From: Bacteroidales bacterium
GTDB lineage: Bacteria > Bacteroidota > Bacteroidia > Bacteroidales > UBA1715
Direction of reading: 5' to 3'
DNA: 64,000 bases
Assembly: GCA_024409235.1 (NCBI GenBank)
Contig: JAKSUA010000009.1
Span: 32,820-96,819, forward strand
The notes under the pieces are model-generated. The model made no database searches and had not been told where the DNA came from. It saw only the letters and a program-made list of their open reading frames with translations. The position numbers and the translations under genes are program-made. Positions 55,229 to 64,000 of this stretch are shown one piece after another (the stretch's first letter is position 1; each line of letters starts with the position of its first letter).

Positions 55229-56377
55229 ATGGAAAATAAAAATTTTGATATTGCAATAATCGGGGCGGGACCGGCTGGAAGTTCGGCTGCTCTTACCTTA
55301 CAAAAGTCAAACTGCTCGGTGGCTTTATTTGAAAAGGCTGAATTTCCACGAAATAAAATCTGTGGAGACGGGGTTTGTGACAGAAGTATCAATACTTTAA
55401 AAGCTATAAATCCTGCCTATTTGGAGGAATTTCTTGCAAAAATAAAGTCGTTGTGTGTGCATAATACAGAGCTTGTGTATAAAGGTCGTTCTTATGTGAT
55501 TGATTTCAAAAGCTTTGGATACACTTGCAGACGAAGAGATTTCGATAATTTTTTGTTTTCGCTTGTTCAACGTGACTGTAAAAATGTGTCAGTTTTTCAA
55601 AATTGTGGTATAAAATCGGTGGAACGTGTTTCCGACGGAATGCGGTTGACGGCGGATAACGGTGACGTTTTTAATGCAAAAATGGTGCTTGTATGCAACG
55701 GAGCTTCTTCAAAAATAGCTCGTGAATTAACAGGAACAACCTTCGATAAAAATAAAACAGGGGTAGCCGTTCGTGCATATTATTCTGGTGTTAAGGGTTT
55801 GAATAATAATACGATAGAACTTCATTATAAAAAAGAATATTTCCCAGGTTATTTGTGGGTTTTCCCAATGGCTGATGGTACGGCAAATGTTGGTTTTGGT
55901 TGTCATTTAAAAGAAAATTCCATAGGTGATGCTGATATTCGTGAAGTGTTCCAAAAATGGATAGACGAAGATCCGGTATTAAAGGAACGTTTTGCGGAAG
56001 CTGTTCCCGAAGGAAGTGTGCAGGGTGGATTGGTGCCTTATAATTCAAATGAATTTAACTGCTACGGTGATAATTTCTGTATCTGCGGCGATGCTGCAAA
56101 TTTGATTGATCCTATTTCGGGCGGAGGTATTGGTTCGGCAATGGTGAGCGGTTATTTTGCCGCACAGCAGGCAGAAAAATGCATATTGCAGAATGATTGT
56201 AGCAAAAAAGCAACGGAAGAATATGCGAAAACGCTGAAAAAACGTGTGGAAAGAGAGATGCGGGTTCGTTATTCAATACAGAAAATTGTTGCAAGACACA
56301 CATGGCTGCTCGATGTTTTAGCTTTTGTTGGTAAGCAGAATAGAATTCTGGAAAAAATTAAAAACTGGTATTTTTAG
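55229..56377 (+). CDS. FAD-dependent geranylgeranyl-reductase-family oxidoreductase
   Basis: The 382 residues have the FAD-binding N-terminus FDIAIIGAGPAGSSAALTL (about 6-24), a Gly-rich NKICGDGVCDRS loop and a second FAD motif FCICGDAANLIDPISGGGIGSAM (about 277-299). This family reduces isoprenoid or archaeal-type lipids, but in Bacteroidota members act on unknown lipids or quinones. The C-terminal helix ending LEKIKNWYF may touch the membrane. The start at ATG 55229 is only 5 bases after the -7 element. It stands alone in transcription. Confidence 0.87.
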   Translation: MENKNFDIAIIGAGPAGSSAALTLQKSNCSVALFEKAEFPRNKICGDGVCDRSINTLKAINPAYLEEFLAKIKSLCVHNTELVYKGRSYVIDFKSFGYTCRRRDFDNFLFSLVQRDCKNVSVFQNCGIKSVERVSDGMRLTADNGDVFNAKMVLVCNGASSKIARELTGTTFDKNKTGVAVRAYYSGVKGLNNNTIELHYKKEYFPGYLWVFPMADGTANVGFGCHLKENSIGDADIREVFQKWIDEDPVLKERFAEAVPEGSVQGGLVPYNSNEFNCYGDNFCICGDAANLIDPISGGGIGSAMVSGYFAAQQAEKCILQNDCSKKATEEYAKTLKKRVEREMRVRYSIQKIVARHTWLLDVLAFVGKQNRILEKIKNWYF

Positions 56378-56667
56378 TTTTTCAGCCCTTCATTTTAATT
56401 TTTCGTAGGGGCGTGATTAGTGATTAGCGGTTAGTGTATTTTGTTTTCTGATTTAAGAATAGTATAGTTTTCTACCTGTTTTCATGAAAGAAAATGGAAC
56501 TGTTTAGAAAGCATTTTGCAACATTTATTTACAATTTTCCCCTTTTAAATAACCTGCAGAAAGCCCTTGTTCATAAAACTAATATGCCATATGGCGTTTT
56601 ATTCCAGAAAATATTGTATTTTGCACACTAAACTGAGTATAGTAAAATGCTCTTAAATCTTATCTAT
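56378..56667 (+). other. Intergenic region with degenerate repeats and a palindrome
   Basis: A GTGATTAG/TGATTAG/GGTTAG cluster lies at 56413-56434, and a palindrome GCCATATGGC at 56586-56595 precedes the small secreted-protein gene. No further gene or RNA is evident. Confidence 0.4.
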
Positions 56668-57036
56668 ATGAGATTAAAATCTATTCTATTAGCTCTTTTG
56701 CTTGCTGTAGGCAATGTGTTTTCTGCTTTTGCAATTGAACAAATAACAGCCGAGAATTATACGAAATACAAGTTTACCAGCAGCAATTACTCTGAATATC
56801 TTGGCTACTATGCCATAGCCACAGCTGACGATTTGTATGCTTTTGCCGCGTTGGTAAATGATGATGGTATGACAAATTCAGCAGGACGCGCTGTTTCAAT
56901 AATCGATAATACAGGAAAGATAGTTGTGAATAAATATTCCGATTTAAATGCAGAATCTATTCAGTTTACGGTTCGTAAATCGGGTGTATATTTCGTAAAA
57001 GTAGCTGACGAGTCGTTTGAAGTTTTGGTAAAATAG
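56668..57036 (+). CDS. Tiny secreted protein ending in a T9SS-like sorting segment
   Basis: Starting at ATG 56668 gives 122 residues: a signal peptide (MRLKSILLALLLAVGNVFSA), a segment reading GYYAIATADDLYAFAALVNDDG that resembles the opening of GLUG-type surface proteins, and a C-terminal half (SIIDNTGKIVVNKYSDL ... SGVYFVKVADESFEVLVK) like a T9SS type A sorting domain. The middle expected in a full surface protein is missing. It may be a mini-cargo or a deletion remnant. It lies 8 bases before the LETM1-related gene. Confidence 0.6.
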   Translation: MRLKSILLALLLAVGNVFSAFAIEQITAENYTKYKFTSSNYSEYLGYYAIATADDLYAFAALVNDDGMTNSAGRAVSIIDNTGKIVVNKYSDLNAESIQFTVRKSGVYFVKVADESFEVLVK

Positions 57037-57044
57037 GAAAAAAG

Positions 57045-58325
57045 ATGGATCCGTCTTCTAAAAATTGGCTGAGTCTGTTTGTTGACGAATTTCAAGACGG
57101 TTTGAAATCCGACTGCAAGAGAATTGTACGCTATTTAGAAAGCCACAATACTTCGATAGACTTATGTCATTTTTATCTTCATACGTCGGGATTGTTTTAT
57201 GGTCATGTGATTGGCTATAAAATGCCTTCATATTCAGATTCAGCTTTATGGAGCGAATCTGACAAGGTGAAAATAGCCTTGACCGAAGGTATGTTTCTGT
57301 CTTATTTACTGACACAGAAAAAAAGGTTGGTGAAAATAGAAGAAGATGAATACGACGGATTGTTGTCGGAATGTATTCAGAAAATTTACGACTTTTATGT
57401 TCTGTTTAGTGTCCAGGATGAACAAAACAGAAAATTCAGAAATCTATTGTCGAAAAGTTCAGAGGTTATATCAACTGTTGAACAGATTTTAGATTATCGT
57501 GTAAGTAATCCTACCATGCTGAAGCTTGGTTTCTGGAAAGGCGCTCAGTTTAATATAATTTCCTCTTTAGATATACTGTATTTTTCATTGTGGCTGCAGG
57601 GGCAATATGCATATAACCGAAGAGTTTACATAAATACAGAAATAGTACAGCTGATGAATTCTATATGTAGAAAGAATTCAGAATCAGCAAAAAACGGAAA
57701 GCTTATTTTGTCATATTTTATTGCTTCTCGAAATTACGACGAACCTTTGCAGGAAGAATACCTGGAAACATCATTTGATTATGAGTTAAGCAAGAAAAAT
57801 GATCAGTACATAATCCGTTTGCTACTTTATGAATATGCCGCATATACATATTTAATAGATAGTAGTTTAACATTTTCAGAAACCTTGTTTTTGCAGGAGT
57901 TGGGCCGTAATTTAGATTTAAATGAAGATGATGCTTTAGAAAGCATGATGACAATAGAAAATTTTCTGATTACGGAAGGCGAAAAGATTTTTTATTTACA
58001 ATATGGTGAAGGATTGGAAATGATAAAACAGTCATTTCTAAACCGTTGGCAGACATTTATTACGAAAAATAAATCTAAAATAATATCAGAAATACTTGAG
58101 AGTAAAGAACTTGTAGAGTTATTGAGAAAATCCGTTTCGGAGGATTTGTCTGCCGAAGAAAAACAAAAAGTTAAAGAACAAATACTTGATTTACTAAAAA
58201 CAATTCCTTCGGTTGCTATATTTATGATTCCAGGTGGAGCAGTGATACTTCCGATTTTATTAAAAATACTTCCGGAGGAAATATTGATGCCAAGTTCGTT
58301 TTTGAACAAAAAATCAGAAAAGTAA
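57045..58325 (+). CDS. LETM1-related protein, unknown function
   Basis: The 426 residues are mostly helical and soluble, followed near the C-terminus by a LETM1-like segment (TIPSVAIFMIPGGAVILPILLKILPEEILMPSSF, about 385-420). LETM1 proteins in mitochondria handle cation/proton exchange. Related Bacteroidota proteins are labelled LETM1-related biofilm-associated. The N-terminal 300 residues match no family I recognise. No signal peptide is seen, so the helix may insert into the inner membrane. It is probably cotranscribed with the small secreted protein. Confidence 0.65.
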   Translation: MDPSSKNWLSLFVDEFQDGLKSDCKRIVRYLESHNTSIDLCHFYLHTSGLFYGHVIGYKMPSYSDSALWSESDKVKIALTEGMFLSYLLTQKKRLVKIEEDEYDGLLSECIQKIYDFYVLFSVQDEQNRKFRNLLSKSSEVISTVEQILDYRVSNPTMLKLGFWKGAQFNIISSLDILYFSLWLQGQYAYNRRVYINTEIVQLMNSICRKNSESAKNGKLILSYFIASRNYDEPLQEEYLETSFDYELSKKNDQYIIRLLLYEYAAYTYLIDSSLTFSETLFLQELGRNLDLNEDDALESMMTIENFLITEGEKIFYLQYGEGLEMIKQSFLNRWQTFITKNKSKIISEILESKELVELLRKSVSEDLSAEEKQKVKEQILDLLKTIPSVAIFMIPGGAVILPILLKILPEEILMPSSFLNKKSEK

Positions 58326-58388
58326 TTTAACGAGGATAATTCCGATTAATTTTCTTTAGCAAGAAGAAAATTATAAAGTAAAAAATTA

Positions 58389-58396
58389 TATTTTTG
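58389..58396 (+). promoter_or_regulatory. -7 element for the nqr operon
   Basis: TATTTTTG lies 28 bases before the nqrA ATG at 58425. No convincing -33 element is visible. Confidence 0.5.
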
Positions 58397-58424
58397 CGAC
58401 GTTTCTATAGAATATTTTATACAG

Positions 58425-59774
58425 ATGTCAAAAACTATCAAATTAAGAAAGGGGTTTGATATAAAAATGCAAGGCGTAGCTGAGCATATTTTCTTTCAGA
58501 ACCCAATGCCAGAAACAGTGGCATTAAAACCGACCGACTTTGTTGGATTGACAGCGAAAATGGTCGTAAAGGAAGGCGATAAGGTTTTAGCCGGAGATCC
58601 GTTGTTCATCGACAAATTTCATCCAGAAGTACAGTTCACTTCACCAGTAAGTGGTGTTGTTGCTGCTGTAAATAGAGGTGAAAGACGTGCGTTGTTAAAC
58701 GTGGTTGTAAAACCTGATCAGGAAATCGAGTACAAAAAATTTGAAAATGGAAGCTTGGATTCAATGTCAAGAGAACAGGTTGTTTCTGCGATGTTGAATG
58801 CTGGTGTTTGGCCATTTGTAAAACAACGTCCTTTCGACGTTATTGCAAATCCAAACGACAAACCAAAAGCTATTCATATTTCAGCATTTGACACAGCTCC
58901 ACTTGCTCCAGATTACACTTTCTCTTTGGAAGAATCTGCTGCAGATTTTCAGGCTGGTATAAATGCATTGAAAAAATTGACTGATGGTGCCGTTAACTTG
59001 AATATCTTTAAGGAAAACCGTGCGAAAACAACATTTACTCAGATTGAGGGAGTTGAACAAAACTTCTTCCAAGGTCCTCATCCTGCTGGAAATGTTGGTG
59101 TTCAGATTCATCACATTGATCCTATTAACAAAGGTGATATCGTATGGGTTGTAAATCCACAAGATGTTGTGATTATTGGACGTTTGTTCTCAAAAGGAAT
59201 CTATGACGCACGTGTCATTGTTGCTTTAACAGGACAAGTAAAAAATCCACGTTACTACAAAACAATTCTTGGCGCAAGCATAAAATCATTCTTAGCTTCT
59301 GAAGATATCAATGATGATATGCGCGTAATCAGCGGAAATGTTTTGACTGGTACAAAACTTGGCAAAGAAGATTATATCGGTTACTACGATTCTCAGGTTA
59401 CTGTGATCGAAGAAGGTAACAAGCCAACATTCATGGGTTGGTTAGCTCCAGGTTTTGCAAAACACAGCTTCAGTAGAGCATTCTTCTCATGGATGCAGCC
59501 AAATAAGAAATTCACATTGAACACAAATATGAATGGTGGTTTGAGAGCATTCGTATTTACTGGTGTTTATGAACAAGTTCTTCCAATGGATGTGTATCCA
59601 ATGCAATTGTTGAAAGCTATCATTACTGAAGATTTCGACAAAATGGAACAATTAGGTATCTACGAAGTTGTTCCTGAAGATTTTGCACTTTGCGAATATG
59701 TCTGCCCTTCAAAAATTGAAATTCAGACAATTCTTCGTCAAGGATTAGATTTAGTAAGAAAAGAATTAAATTAA
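58425..59774 (+). CDS. nqrA: Na+-translocating NADH:quinone reductase subunit A
   Basis: The 449 residues match NqrA: an N-terminal lipoyl-like part (KLRKGFDIKMQG, then DFVGLTAKMVVKEGDKVLAGDPLF) and a central FQGPHPAGNVGVQIHHIDPIN (about 214-234). NqrA lies on the cytoplasmic side and contributes to the quinone site. The operon continues with nqrB after 8 bases. The enzyme couples NADH oxidation to Na+ export and feeds menaquinone, a typical entry point of respiration in Bacteroidota. Codon use is that of a strongly expressed gene. Confidence 0.96.
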   Translation: MSKTIKLRKGFDIKMQGVAEHIFFQNPMPETVALKPTDFVGLTAKMVVKEGDKVLAGDPLFIDKFHPEVQFTSPVSGVVAAVNRGERRALLNVVVKPDQEIEYKKFENGSLDSMSREQVVSAMLNAGVWPFVKQRPFDVIANPNDKPKAIHISAFDTAPLAPDYTFSLEESAADFQAGINALKKLTDGAVNLNIFKENRAKTTFTQIEGVEQNFFQGPHPAGNVGVQIHHIDPINKGDIVWVVNPQDVVIIGRLFSKGIYDARVIVALTGQVKNPRYYKTILGASIKSFLASEDINDDMRVISGNVLTGTKLGKEDYIGYYDSQVTVIEEGNKPTFMGWLAPGFAKHSFSRAFFSWMQPNKKFTLNTNMNGGLRAFVFTGVYEQVLPMDVYPMQLLKAIITEDFDKMEQLGIYEVVPEDFALCEYVCPSKIEIQTILRQGLDLVRKELN

Positions 59775-59782
59775 TCATAGTA

Positions 59783-60988
59783 ATGAAAGCAATAGAAAAT
59801 TTTATACAGAAAACCAAACCTAACTTTGAAAAGGGTGGTAAGTATGAGAAATGGCTTCCTATCTACGAAAGTTTTGAAACATTCTTGCATGTTCCAGGAA
59901 CAGTAACATTAAAAGGTAGCCACGTACGTGATGCAATTGATTTGAAGCGTGCTTTGATTATTGTAATCTTCGCATTGCTTCCAGCATTATTCTTCGGAAT
60001 GTACAATACGGGAGCATTGTTCTATACTTCAGTAGGTGAAGATTATACAATGTGGGAAGCTCTTGGTTATGGCTTCTTGAAAGTATTACCATTAATCGTG
60101 GTATCTTATGTAGTTGGTCTTGGAGTAGAATTTACATTCTGCTATATCCGCGGACATGAAATTAGTGAAGGTTACTTAGTGAGCGGTTTGATTATCCCAA
60201 TGATTGTTCCTGTTGATATTCCATTGTGGGAACTTGCTTTAGCGGTAGCATTTGCTGTTATAATTGGTAAAGAAGCTTTCGGTGGAACAGGTATGAACAT
60301 TGTAAACCCAGCTTTGTTAGCTCGTGCTTTCTTGTTCTTTGCATACCCAGGTAATATGTCTGGTTCTTCGGTATGGGTTCACTCAGTAGAAGGAAAAGCA
60401 ACTGTAGATGCTTTCTCTGGTGAAACTATTCTAGGTCAGTTGAATGCCGGTGTTACTCCTGATGCAATTCACGGTGTTGCAAATAATCAGCTTTCAATCT
60501 GTGATTTATTGATTGGTAATTATGCAGGTTGCGTTGGTGAAACATCTGTAATCGCAATATTGATTGGTGCTGCATTATTATTATTCACAGGCATAGCAAG
60601 TTACAGAATTATGCTTTCTGTATTTGCTGGTGGTTTCCTAATGGGATTGGTAATGAATGCATGTGCTCCAGAAGGAAATATGATTATGGCTCTTCCTGCT
60701 TTACAACATTTGTTAATCGGTGGTTTTGCATTTGGTGCTGTATTTATGGCTACAGATCCAGTAACTGCTGCTCAAACAAATACTGGTAAATGGATTTATG
60801 GTTTCTTGGTTGGTGTATTCGCAATCATGATTCGTTGTTTCAACCCTGCATATCCAGAAGGTATGATGCTTTCAATCTTGTTGATGAACGTATTCGCTCC
60901 ACTTATCGACCACATGGTTGTAAAAGCTAACATCAACAGACGTTTAAAACGTGCAAAAGCTGCACAAGAAACTGTTACTAACGCTTAA
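59783..60988 (+). CDS. nqrB: Na+-NQR subunit B
   Basis: The 401 residues have about ten transmembrane helices. The N-terminal motif VPGTVTLKGSHVRDAIDLKR and the FMN-bearing SGET motif (VDAFSGETILGQL, Thr about 214) are visible; in other NqrB the Thr of SGAT carries covalent FMN, so Glu here replaces the usual Ala. Riboflavin also binds NqrB. It is essential for Na+ transport, and the order nqrA-B-C-D-E-F is conserved. Confidence 0.96.
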   Translation: MKAIENFIQKTKPNFEKGGKYEKWLPIYESFETFLHVPGTVTLKGSHVRDAIDLKRALIIVIFALLPALFFGMYNTGALFYTSVGEDYTMWEALGYGFLKVLPLIVVSYVVGLGVEFTFCYIRGHEISEGYLVSGLIIPMIVPVDIPLWELALAVAFAVIIGKEAFGGTGMNIVNPALLARAFLFFAYPGNMSGSSVWVHSVEGKATVDAFSGETILGQLNAGVTPDAIHGVANNQLSICDLLIGNYAGCVGETSVIAILIGAALLLFTGIASYRIMLSVFAGGFLMGLVMNACAPEGNMIMALPALQHLLIGGFAFGAVFMATDPVTAAQTNTGKWIYGFLVGVFAIMIRCFNPAYPEGMMLSILLMNVFAPLIDHMVVKANINRRLKRAKAAQETVTNA

Positions 60989-61000
60989 TAAGATACGATT

Positions 61001-61732
61001 ATGGAAAAGAGTAATTCATACATATTCATTTATTCGGTAGTGATGGTTGTCATTATCGCAACATTGTTGTCAGTAGCAGCATTCTCTTTGAAACCAGCTC
61101 AACAGGCAAATATGAAAATTGAAAAAATGCAAAATATTTTGTCTGCTGTAGATATTCAAGCTGAAGCAAGTGAAGCTGAAAAGTTGTTCGGCGACAATAT
61201 GACTGAATTTTTCTTCGTGAAAGCTGGCTCTTCTGAAAAAGTAGCTGGAAATATCGATGAATATATTTCTAACGGAACTGTAGAAGAAGGAAATCTTCCA
61301 GTTATTGATATTAATAATTGTTATGTTATTCCTTTGAAAGGTAATGGTCTTTGGGGAAAAATCTGGGGATATATTTCAGTAAGCAAAACAGATGGTAGCA
61401 CAGTAGTTGGTACTGTTTTCGACCACGAAAGTGAAACAGCTGGTTTGGGTGCAGAAATTGTAAAACCAAAATTCCGTGATACATTTAAAGGAAAACAAGT
61501 ATTTGTGAATAACGAATTTACATCAGTAAAAGTTGTAAAGGGTGGAGCAAGTGCAGAAAACGAAGTTGATGCAATCTCTGGTTCAACAAAAACTTGTGAT
61601 GGTGTAACTGCAATGTTGTTTGATTGTTTGCAAGGATATGCAACATTTTTACAATCTTCAAATGCACCTGCTGCAACAGTAGAAGAAGCTCCTGCTGCAG
61701 ATACAGTTTCTAATGTTCAATCTTTAAACTAA
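61001..61732 (+). CDS. nqrC: Na+-NQR subunit C
   Basis: The 243 residues have an N-terminal transmembrane helix (about 7-30) and a periplasmic FMN-binding domain. The Thr in DAISGSTKTCDGV (about 189-201) is the expected covalent FMN site. HESETAGLGAEIVKPKFRD is typical. An Ala/Pro-rich tail of about 20 residues extends the C-terminus (APAATVEEAPAADTV). It lies 12 bases after nqrB. Confidence 0.95.
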   Translation: MEKSNSYIFIYSVVMVVIIATLLSVAAFSLKPAQQANMKIEKMQNILSAVDIQAEASEAEKLFGDNMTEFFFVKAGSSEKVAGNIDEYISNGTVEEGNLPVIDINNCYVIPLKGNGLWGKIWGYISVSKTDGSTVVGTVFDHESETAGLGAEIVKPKFRDTFKGKQVFVNNEFTSVKVVKGGASAENEVDAISGSTKTCDGVTAMLFDCLQGYATFLQSSNAPAATVEEAPAADTVSNVQSLN

Positions 61733-61739
61733 TAAGGTC

Positions 61740-62402
61740 ATGGCAAACGAAAAAGAATCATTGTTTTCTAAGAAAAACTTACAATTGCTAACAGGACCTC
61801 TTGGTTCTCAAAACCCAATCACAGTTCAAGTACTAGGTATTTGTTCTGCTTTGGCTGTAACTGCAAAAGTTGAGTCTGCTATTGTGATGGCTTTGGCAGT
61901 AACAATAGTTGTTGGTGTTGCCAATATGGCAATCTCACTTTTGAGAAATTCAATTCCAAACCGCATCCGTATTATCGTTCAGTTGATGGTAGTTGCAACT
62001 TTGGTAATCTTGGTTGACCAAATATTGAAAGCTTTCTCTTACGGTGTAAGCAAACAACTTTCGGTATATGTTGGTTTGATTATTACAAACTGTATCGTTA
62101 TGGGTCGTATGGAAGCGTTCGGTTTAGGTAATAAACCTTGGCCTTCATTCCTTGATGGTATAGGAAACGGTTTAGGTTACGGTATGATTTTGGTAATTAT
62201 TGCTGTAGTTCGCGAATTATTCGGTGCAGGAACAATTACATTACCAGCTATCGGTGAATTAAGAATCATTCCTGAAGCATTCTATACTGCTTGTGGATAC
62301 GAAAACTGCGGTTTCATGTTGATGCCTCCAATGGCATTGATTATTGTAGCTGTAATCATTTGGATCCAACGCTCAAGAAATAAAGATTTAATTAAAAAAT
62401 AA
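61740..62402 (+). CDS. nqrD: Na+-NQR subunit D
   Basis: The 220 residues have six transmembrane helices and NqrD marks: TGPLGSQNPITVQVLGICSALAVTAKVES (about 17-45) and ITNCIVMGRMEAFGLGNKPWPSFLDGIGN (about 118-146). The Cys residues in helices 1 and 4 shared with NqrE hold an iron site at the subunit interface. It lies 7 bases after nqrC. Confidence 0.96.
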   Translation: MANEKESLFSKKNLQLLTGPLGSQNPITVQVLGICSALAVTAKVESAIVMALAVTIVVGVANMAISLLRNSIPNRIRIIVQLMVVATLVILVDQILKAFSYGVSKQLSVYVGLIITNCIVMGRMEAFGLGNKPWPSFLDGIGNGLGYGMILVIIAVVRELFGAGTITLPAIGELRIIPEAFYTACGYENCGFMLMPPMALIIVAVIIWIQRSRNKDLIKK

Positions 62403-62421
62403 CATTTAAAAGATTGTGATC

Positions 62422-63036
62422 ATGGAGTTGTTAAACTTATTTATCAAATCAATTTTTATAGACAATATGGTGTTCGCATTCTTTTTAGGAATGTGTTCAT
62501 TCATCGCAGTGTCTAAAAATGTGGAAACAGCGGCTGGTCTTGGATTGGCTGTAACATTTGTGTTAGCAATCACTGTTCCTATTGACTATTTGTTGAACGA
62601 ATATGTTTTGAAACCTGGAGCTTTAACTTGGATAAGCGATAGCTTTGCTGATGTTGACTTAAGTTTCTTGAGTTTCATTATTTTCATTGCTGTAATCGCT
62701 TCATTTGTACAGTTGGTGGAAATGGTCGTTGAAAAATATGCACCAGCATTATATTCTTCACTTGGTATTTTCTTGCCATTGATTGCTGTAAACTGTGCTA
62801 TCCTTGGTGGTTCATTGTTCATGCAACAAAGAGGTTATGAAACTTTAGCTGAAGCAACTGTATTTGGTTTAGGTTCGGGTATTGGTTGGTTCTTGGCAAT
62901 CGTTGGTATTGCTGCCATCAACGAAAAAATCAAATATTCTCATGTGCCAGCTGCATTGAAGGGTGTAGGTATCACATTTATCGTAACAGGTTTAATGGGT
63001 ATCGCATTCATGAGTTTTATGGGTATTAAATTGTAA
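62422..63036 (+). CDS. nqrE: Na+-NQR subunit E
   Basis: The 204 residues have six helices, with [29 protein letters not shown] at the start and the interfacial Cys in FLGMCSF and [12 protein letters not shown] chose ATG 62422; a GTG two codons before it at 62416 is less likely. NqrE and NqrD form a symmetrical pair that binds an iron centre in the membrane. Confidence 0.95.
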   Translation: MELLNLFIKSIFIDNMVFAFFLGMCSFIAVSKNVETAAGLGLAVTFVLAITVPIDYLLNEYVLKPGALTWISDSFADVDLSFLSFIIFIAVIASFVQLVEMVVEKYAPALYSSLGIFLPLIAVNCAILGGSLFMQQRGYETLAEATVFGLGSGIGWFLAIVGIAAINEKIKYSHVPAALKGVGITFIVTGLMGIAFMSFMGIKL

Positions 63037-63056
63037 TAATTAAAATTGAGCATAAA

Positions 63057-64000
63057 ATGATGATTTTAGATGCATCGGCAGGTTTCTTAATAATAGGCGC
63101 AAGTGTTGTCGTCTTCCTGCTAATAGTAATATTATTGGTGGCTCTTCTATTGTTGGCAAAAGCAAAATTGTTGCCTTCTGGAAAAGTTCAGTTGTTTATC
63201 AACGATAAAGAACCAATGGAAGTAAATCCAGGTAGCTCATTGTTGAGCACATTACAAGGACAAAATATCCTTTTACCATCTGCTTGTGGTGGTGGTGGTG
63301 CATGTGGTATGTGCCGTTGCCGTGTAACAGAAGGTGGTGGAGATATTCTTCCTACAGAAAAGGGTTTCTTCTCTCGTAAAGAACAAAACGAACACTGGCG
63401 TTTGGCTTGTCAGGTAAAAGTTAAAAACGACATTCACATTAAAATTCCTGAATCTGTTCTTGGTATTAAAGAATGGGAATGTGAAGTTATTTCTAACAAA
63501 AACGTTGCTTCTTTCATTAAGGAATTTAAAGTTAAATTGCCAGCAGGTGAACACATGGATTTCTTGCCAGGTTCATACGCACAAATCAAGATTCCTGCAT
63601 ACGATATCAACTATGCAGATTTCGATAGAAGCTTGATCGGCGACTTGTATATTCCTACTTGGGAAAAATTCGGTTTGTTCGGTTTGCACCAAAAGAATAC
63701 AGAACCTACAGTTCGTGCTTATTCTATGGCTAACTACCCAGATGAAGGTGATATCATTACATTGACAGTTCGTATTGCAACACCTCCATTCAAACCAAAA
63801 GATCAAGGTCCTGGTTTCATGGATGTTCCTTGTGGTATTGCATCTACTTATATCTTCAACTTAAAACCTGGAGATAAAGTAATCATGAGTGGTCCTTATG
63901 GAGATTTCCACCCAGTATTCGATAGCAAACGCGAAATGATTTGGGTTGGTGGTGGTGCCGGTATGGCTCCTCTTCGTGCTCAAATTATGCACATGCTTAA
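63057..64000 (+). CDS. nqrF: Na+-NQR subunit F, cut by window edge
   Basis: About 314 residues are readable from the ATG at 63057 (a second ATG follows at 63060). One N-terminal transmembrane helix (about 7-33) precedes a 2Fe-2S domain with Cys residues in SACGGGGACGMCRC and RLACQ (about 76-123), then a FAD-binding domain (RAYSMANYP, about 221) and the start of the NADH domain (VGGGAGMAPLRAQ) at the edge. NqrF accepts electrons from NADH. The remaining roughly 100 residues lie beyond position 64000. Confidence 0.95.
   Translation, partial: MMILDASAGFLIIGASVVVFLLIVILLVALLLLAKAKLLPSGKVQLFINDKEPMEVNPGSSLLSTLQGQNILLPSACGGGGACGMCRCRVTEGGGDILPTEKGFFSRKEQNEHWRLACQVKVKNDIHIKIPESVLGIKEWECEVISNKNVASFIKEFKVKLPAGEHMDFLPGSYAQIKIPAYDINYADFDRSLIGDLYIPTWEKFGLFGLHQKNTEPTVRAYSMANYPDEGDIITLTVRIATPPFKPKDQGPGFMDVPCGIASTYIFNLKPGDKVIMSGPYGDFHPVFDSKREMIWVGGGAGMAPLRAQIMHML

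Noticed and set aside
56413..56434. Mobile-element repeat (GTGATTAG cluster)
   Set aside because: It has only two or three imperfect copies, without terminal repeats or a transposase; simple sequence drift suffices.

Overview
The window is AT-rich, tightly packed chromosome of a Bacteroidota bacterium, most likely an anaerobic or microaerobic Bacteroidales. Three things support this. Bacteroidota-type -7 promoter elements (TAnnTTTG) precede many genes while Shine-Dalgarno sequences are mostly absent. One large secreted protein ends in a type IX secretion (T9SS) sorting domain. The gene content fits as well: Na+-NQR, SerB with tandem ACT domains, the HisB fusion, a small acidic Bacteroidales protein beside YebC, and DUF4846. 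The species cannot be named from sequence alone.

Layout. Positions 1-1210 look like the end of an integrated element: a YoeB-like toxin (cut by the window edge) with its antitoxin, a divergent helix-turn-helix/coiled-coil protein, and then a 30-bp copy of a tRNA-Ser 3' end that reads as an attachment-site scar. From 1353 to 6294 lies a TolC/HlyD/two-permease export operon without an ATPase. A GH9 endoglucanase (6416-8110) converges on a minus-strand group of DUF4846, a UbiD-like decarboxylase and a large beta-propeller/SpoIIE-phosphatase sensor (8107-14031). Next come hisB, serB and a minus-strand operon of rlmD, mutS2, a radical SAM gene and a frame-disrupted gene (14174-22142). Then come a YdjM-like membrane protein, yicC, gmk, a beta-barrel protein and a lipoprotein (22200-26045), and yebC with its acidic partner, glmM, an EF-hand envelope protein and a SPOR-like protein (26120-31469).

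Positions 31753-33672 hold convergent TauE-like and MFS transporters. A plus-strand run of cstA, a HAD phosphatase and a short UvrA paralogue follows, then an SDR/aldehyde dehydrogenase pair, with a CDF transporter on the other strand (33802-41618). The cstA-HAD-uvrA run has base-strand bias unlike its surroundings.

The most system-like part is 41762-48795. It is five closely spaced or overlapping plus-strand genes: a Wzt-type ATPase with no permease, a sugar aminotransferase, a WbqC-family protein, a methyltransferase and a 1082-residue T9SS cargo. I read it as a possible glycan-building unit transcribed with one secreted surface protein. Beyond it lie dsbD, pgk, an AMP-ligase/ACP/acyltransferase fusion and a FAD-dependent reductase. 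Then there is a tiny secreted protein paired with a LETM1-related protein. The nqrABCDEF operon for the Na+-pumping quinone reductase closes the window, with nqrF cut by the edge.
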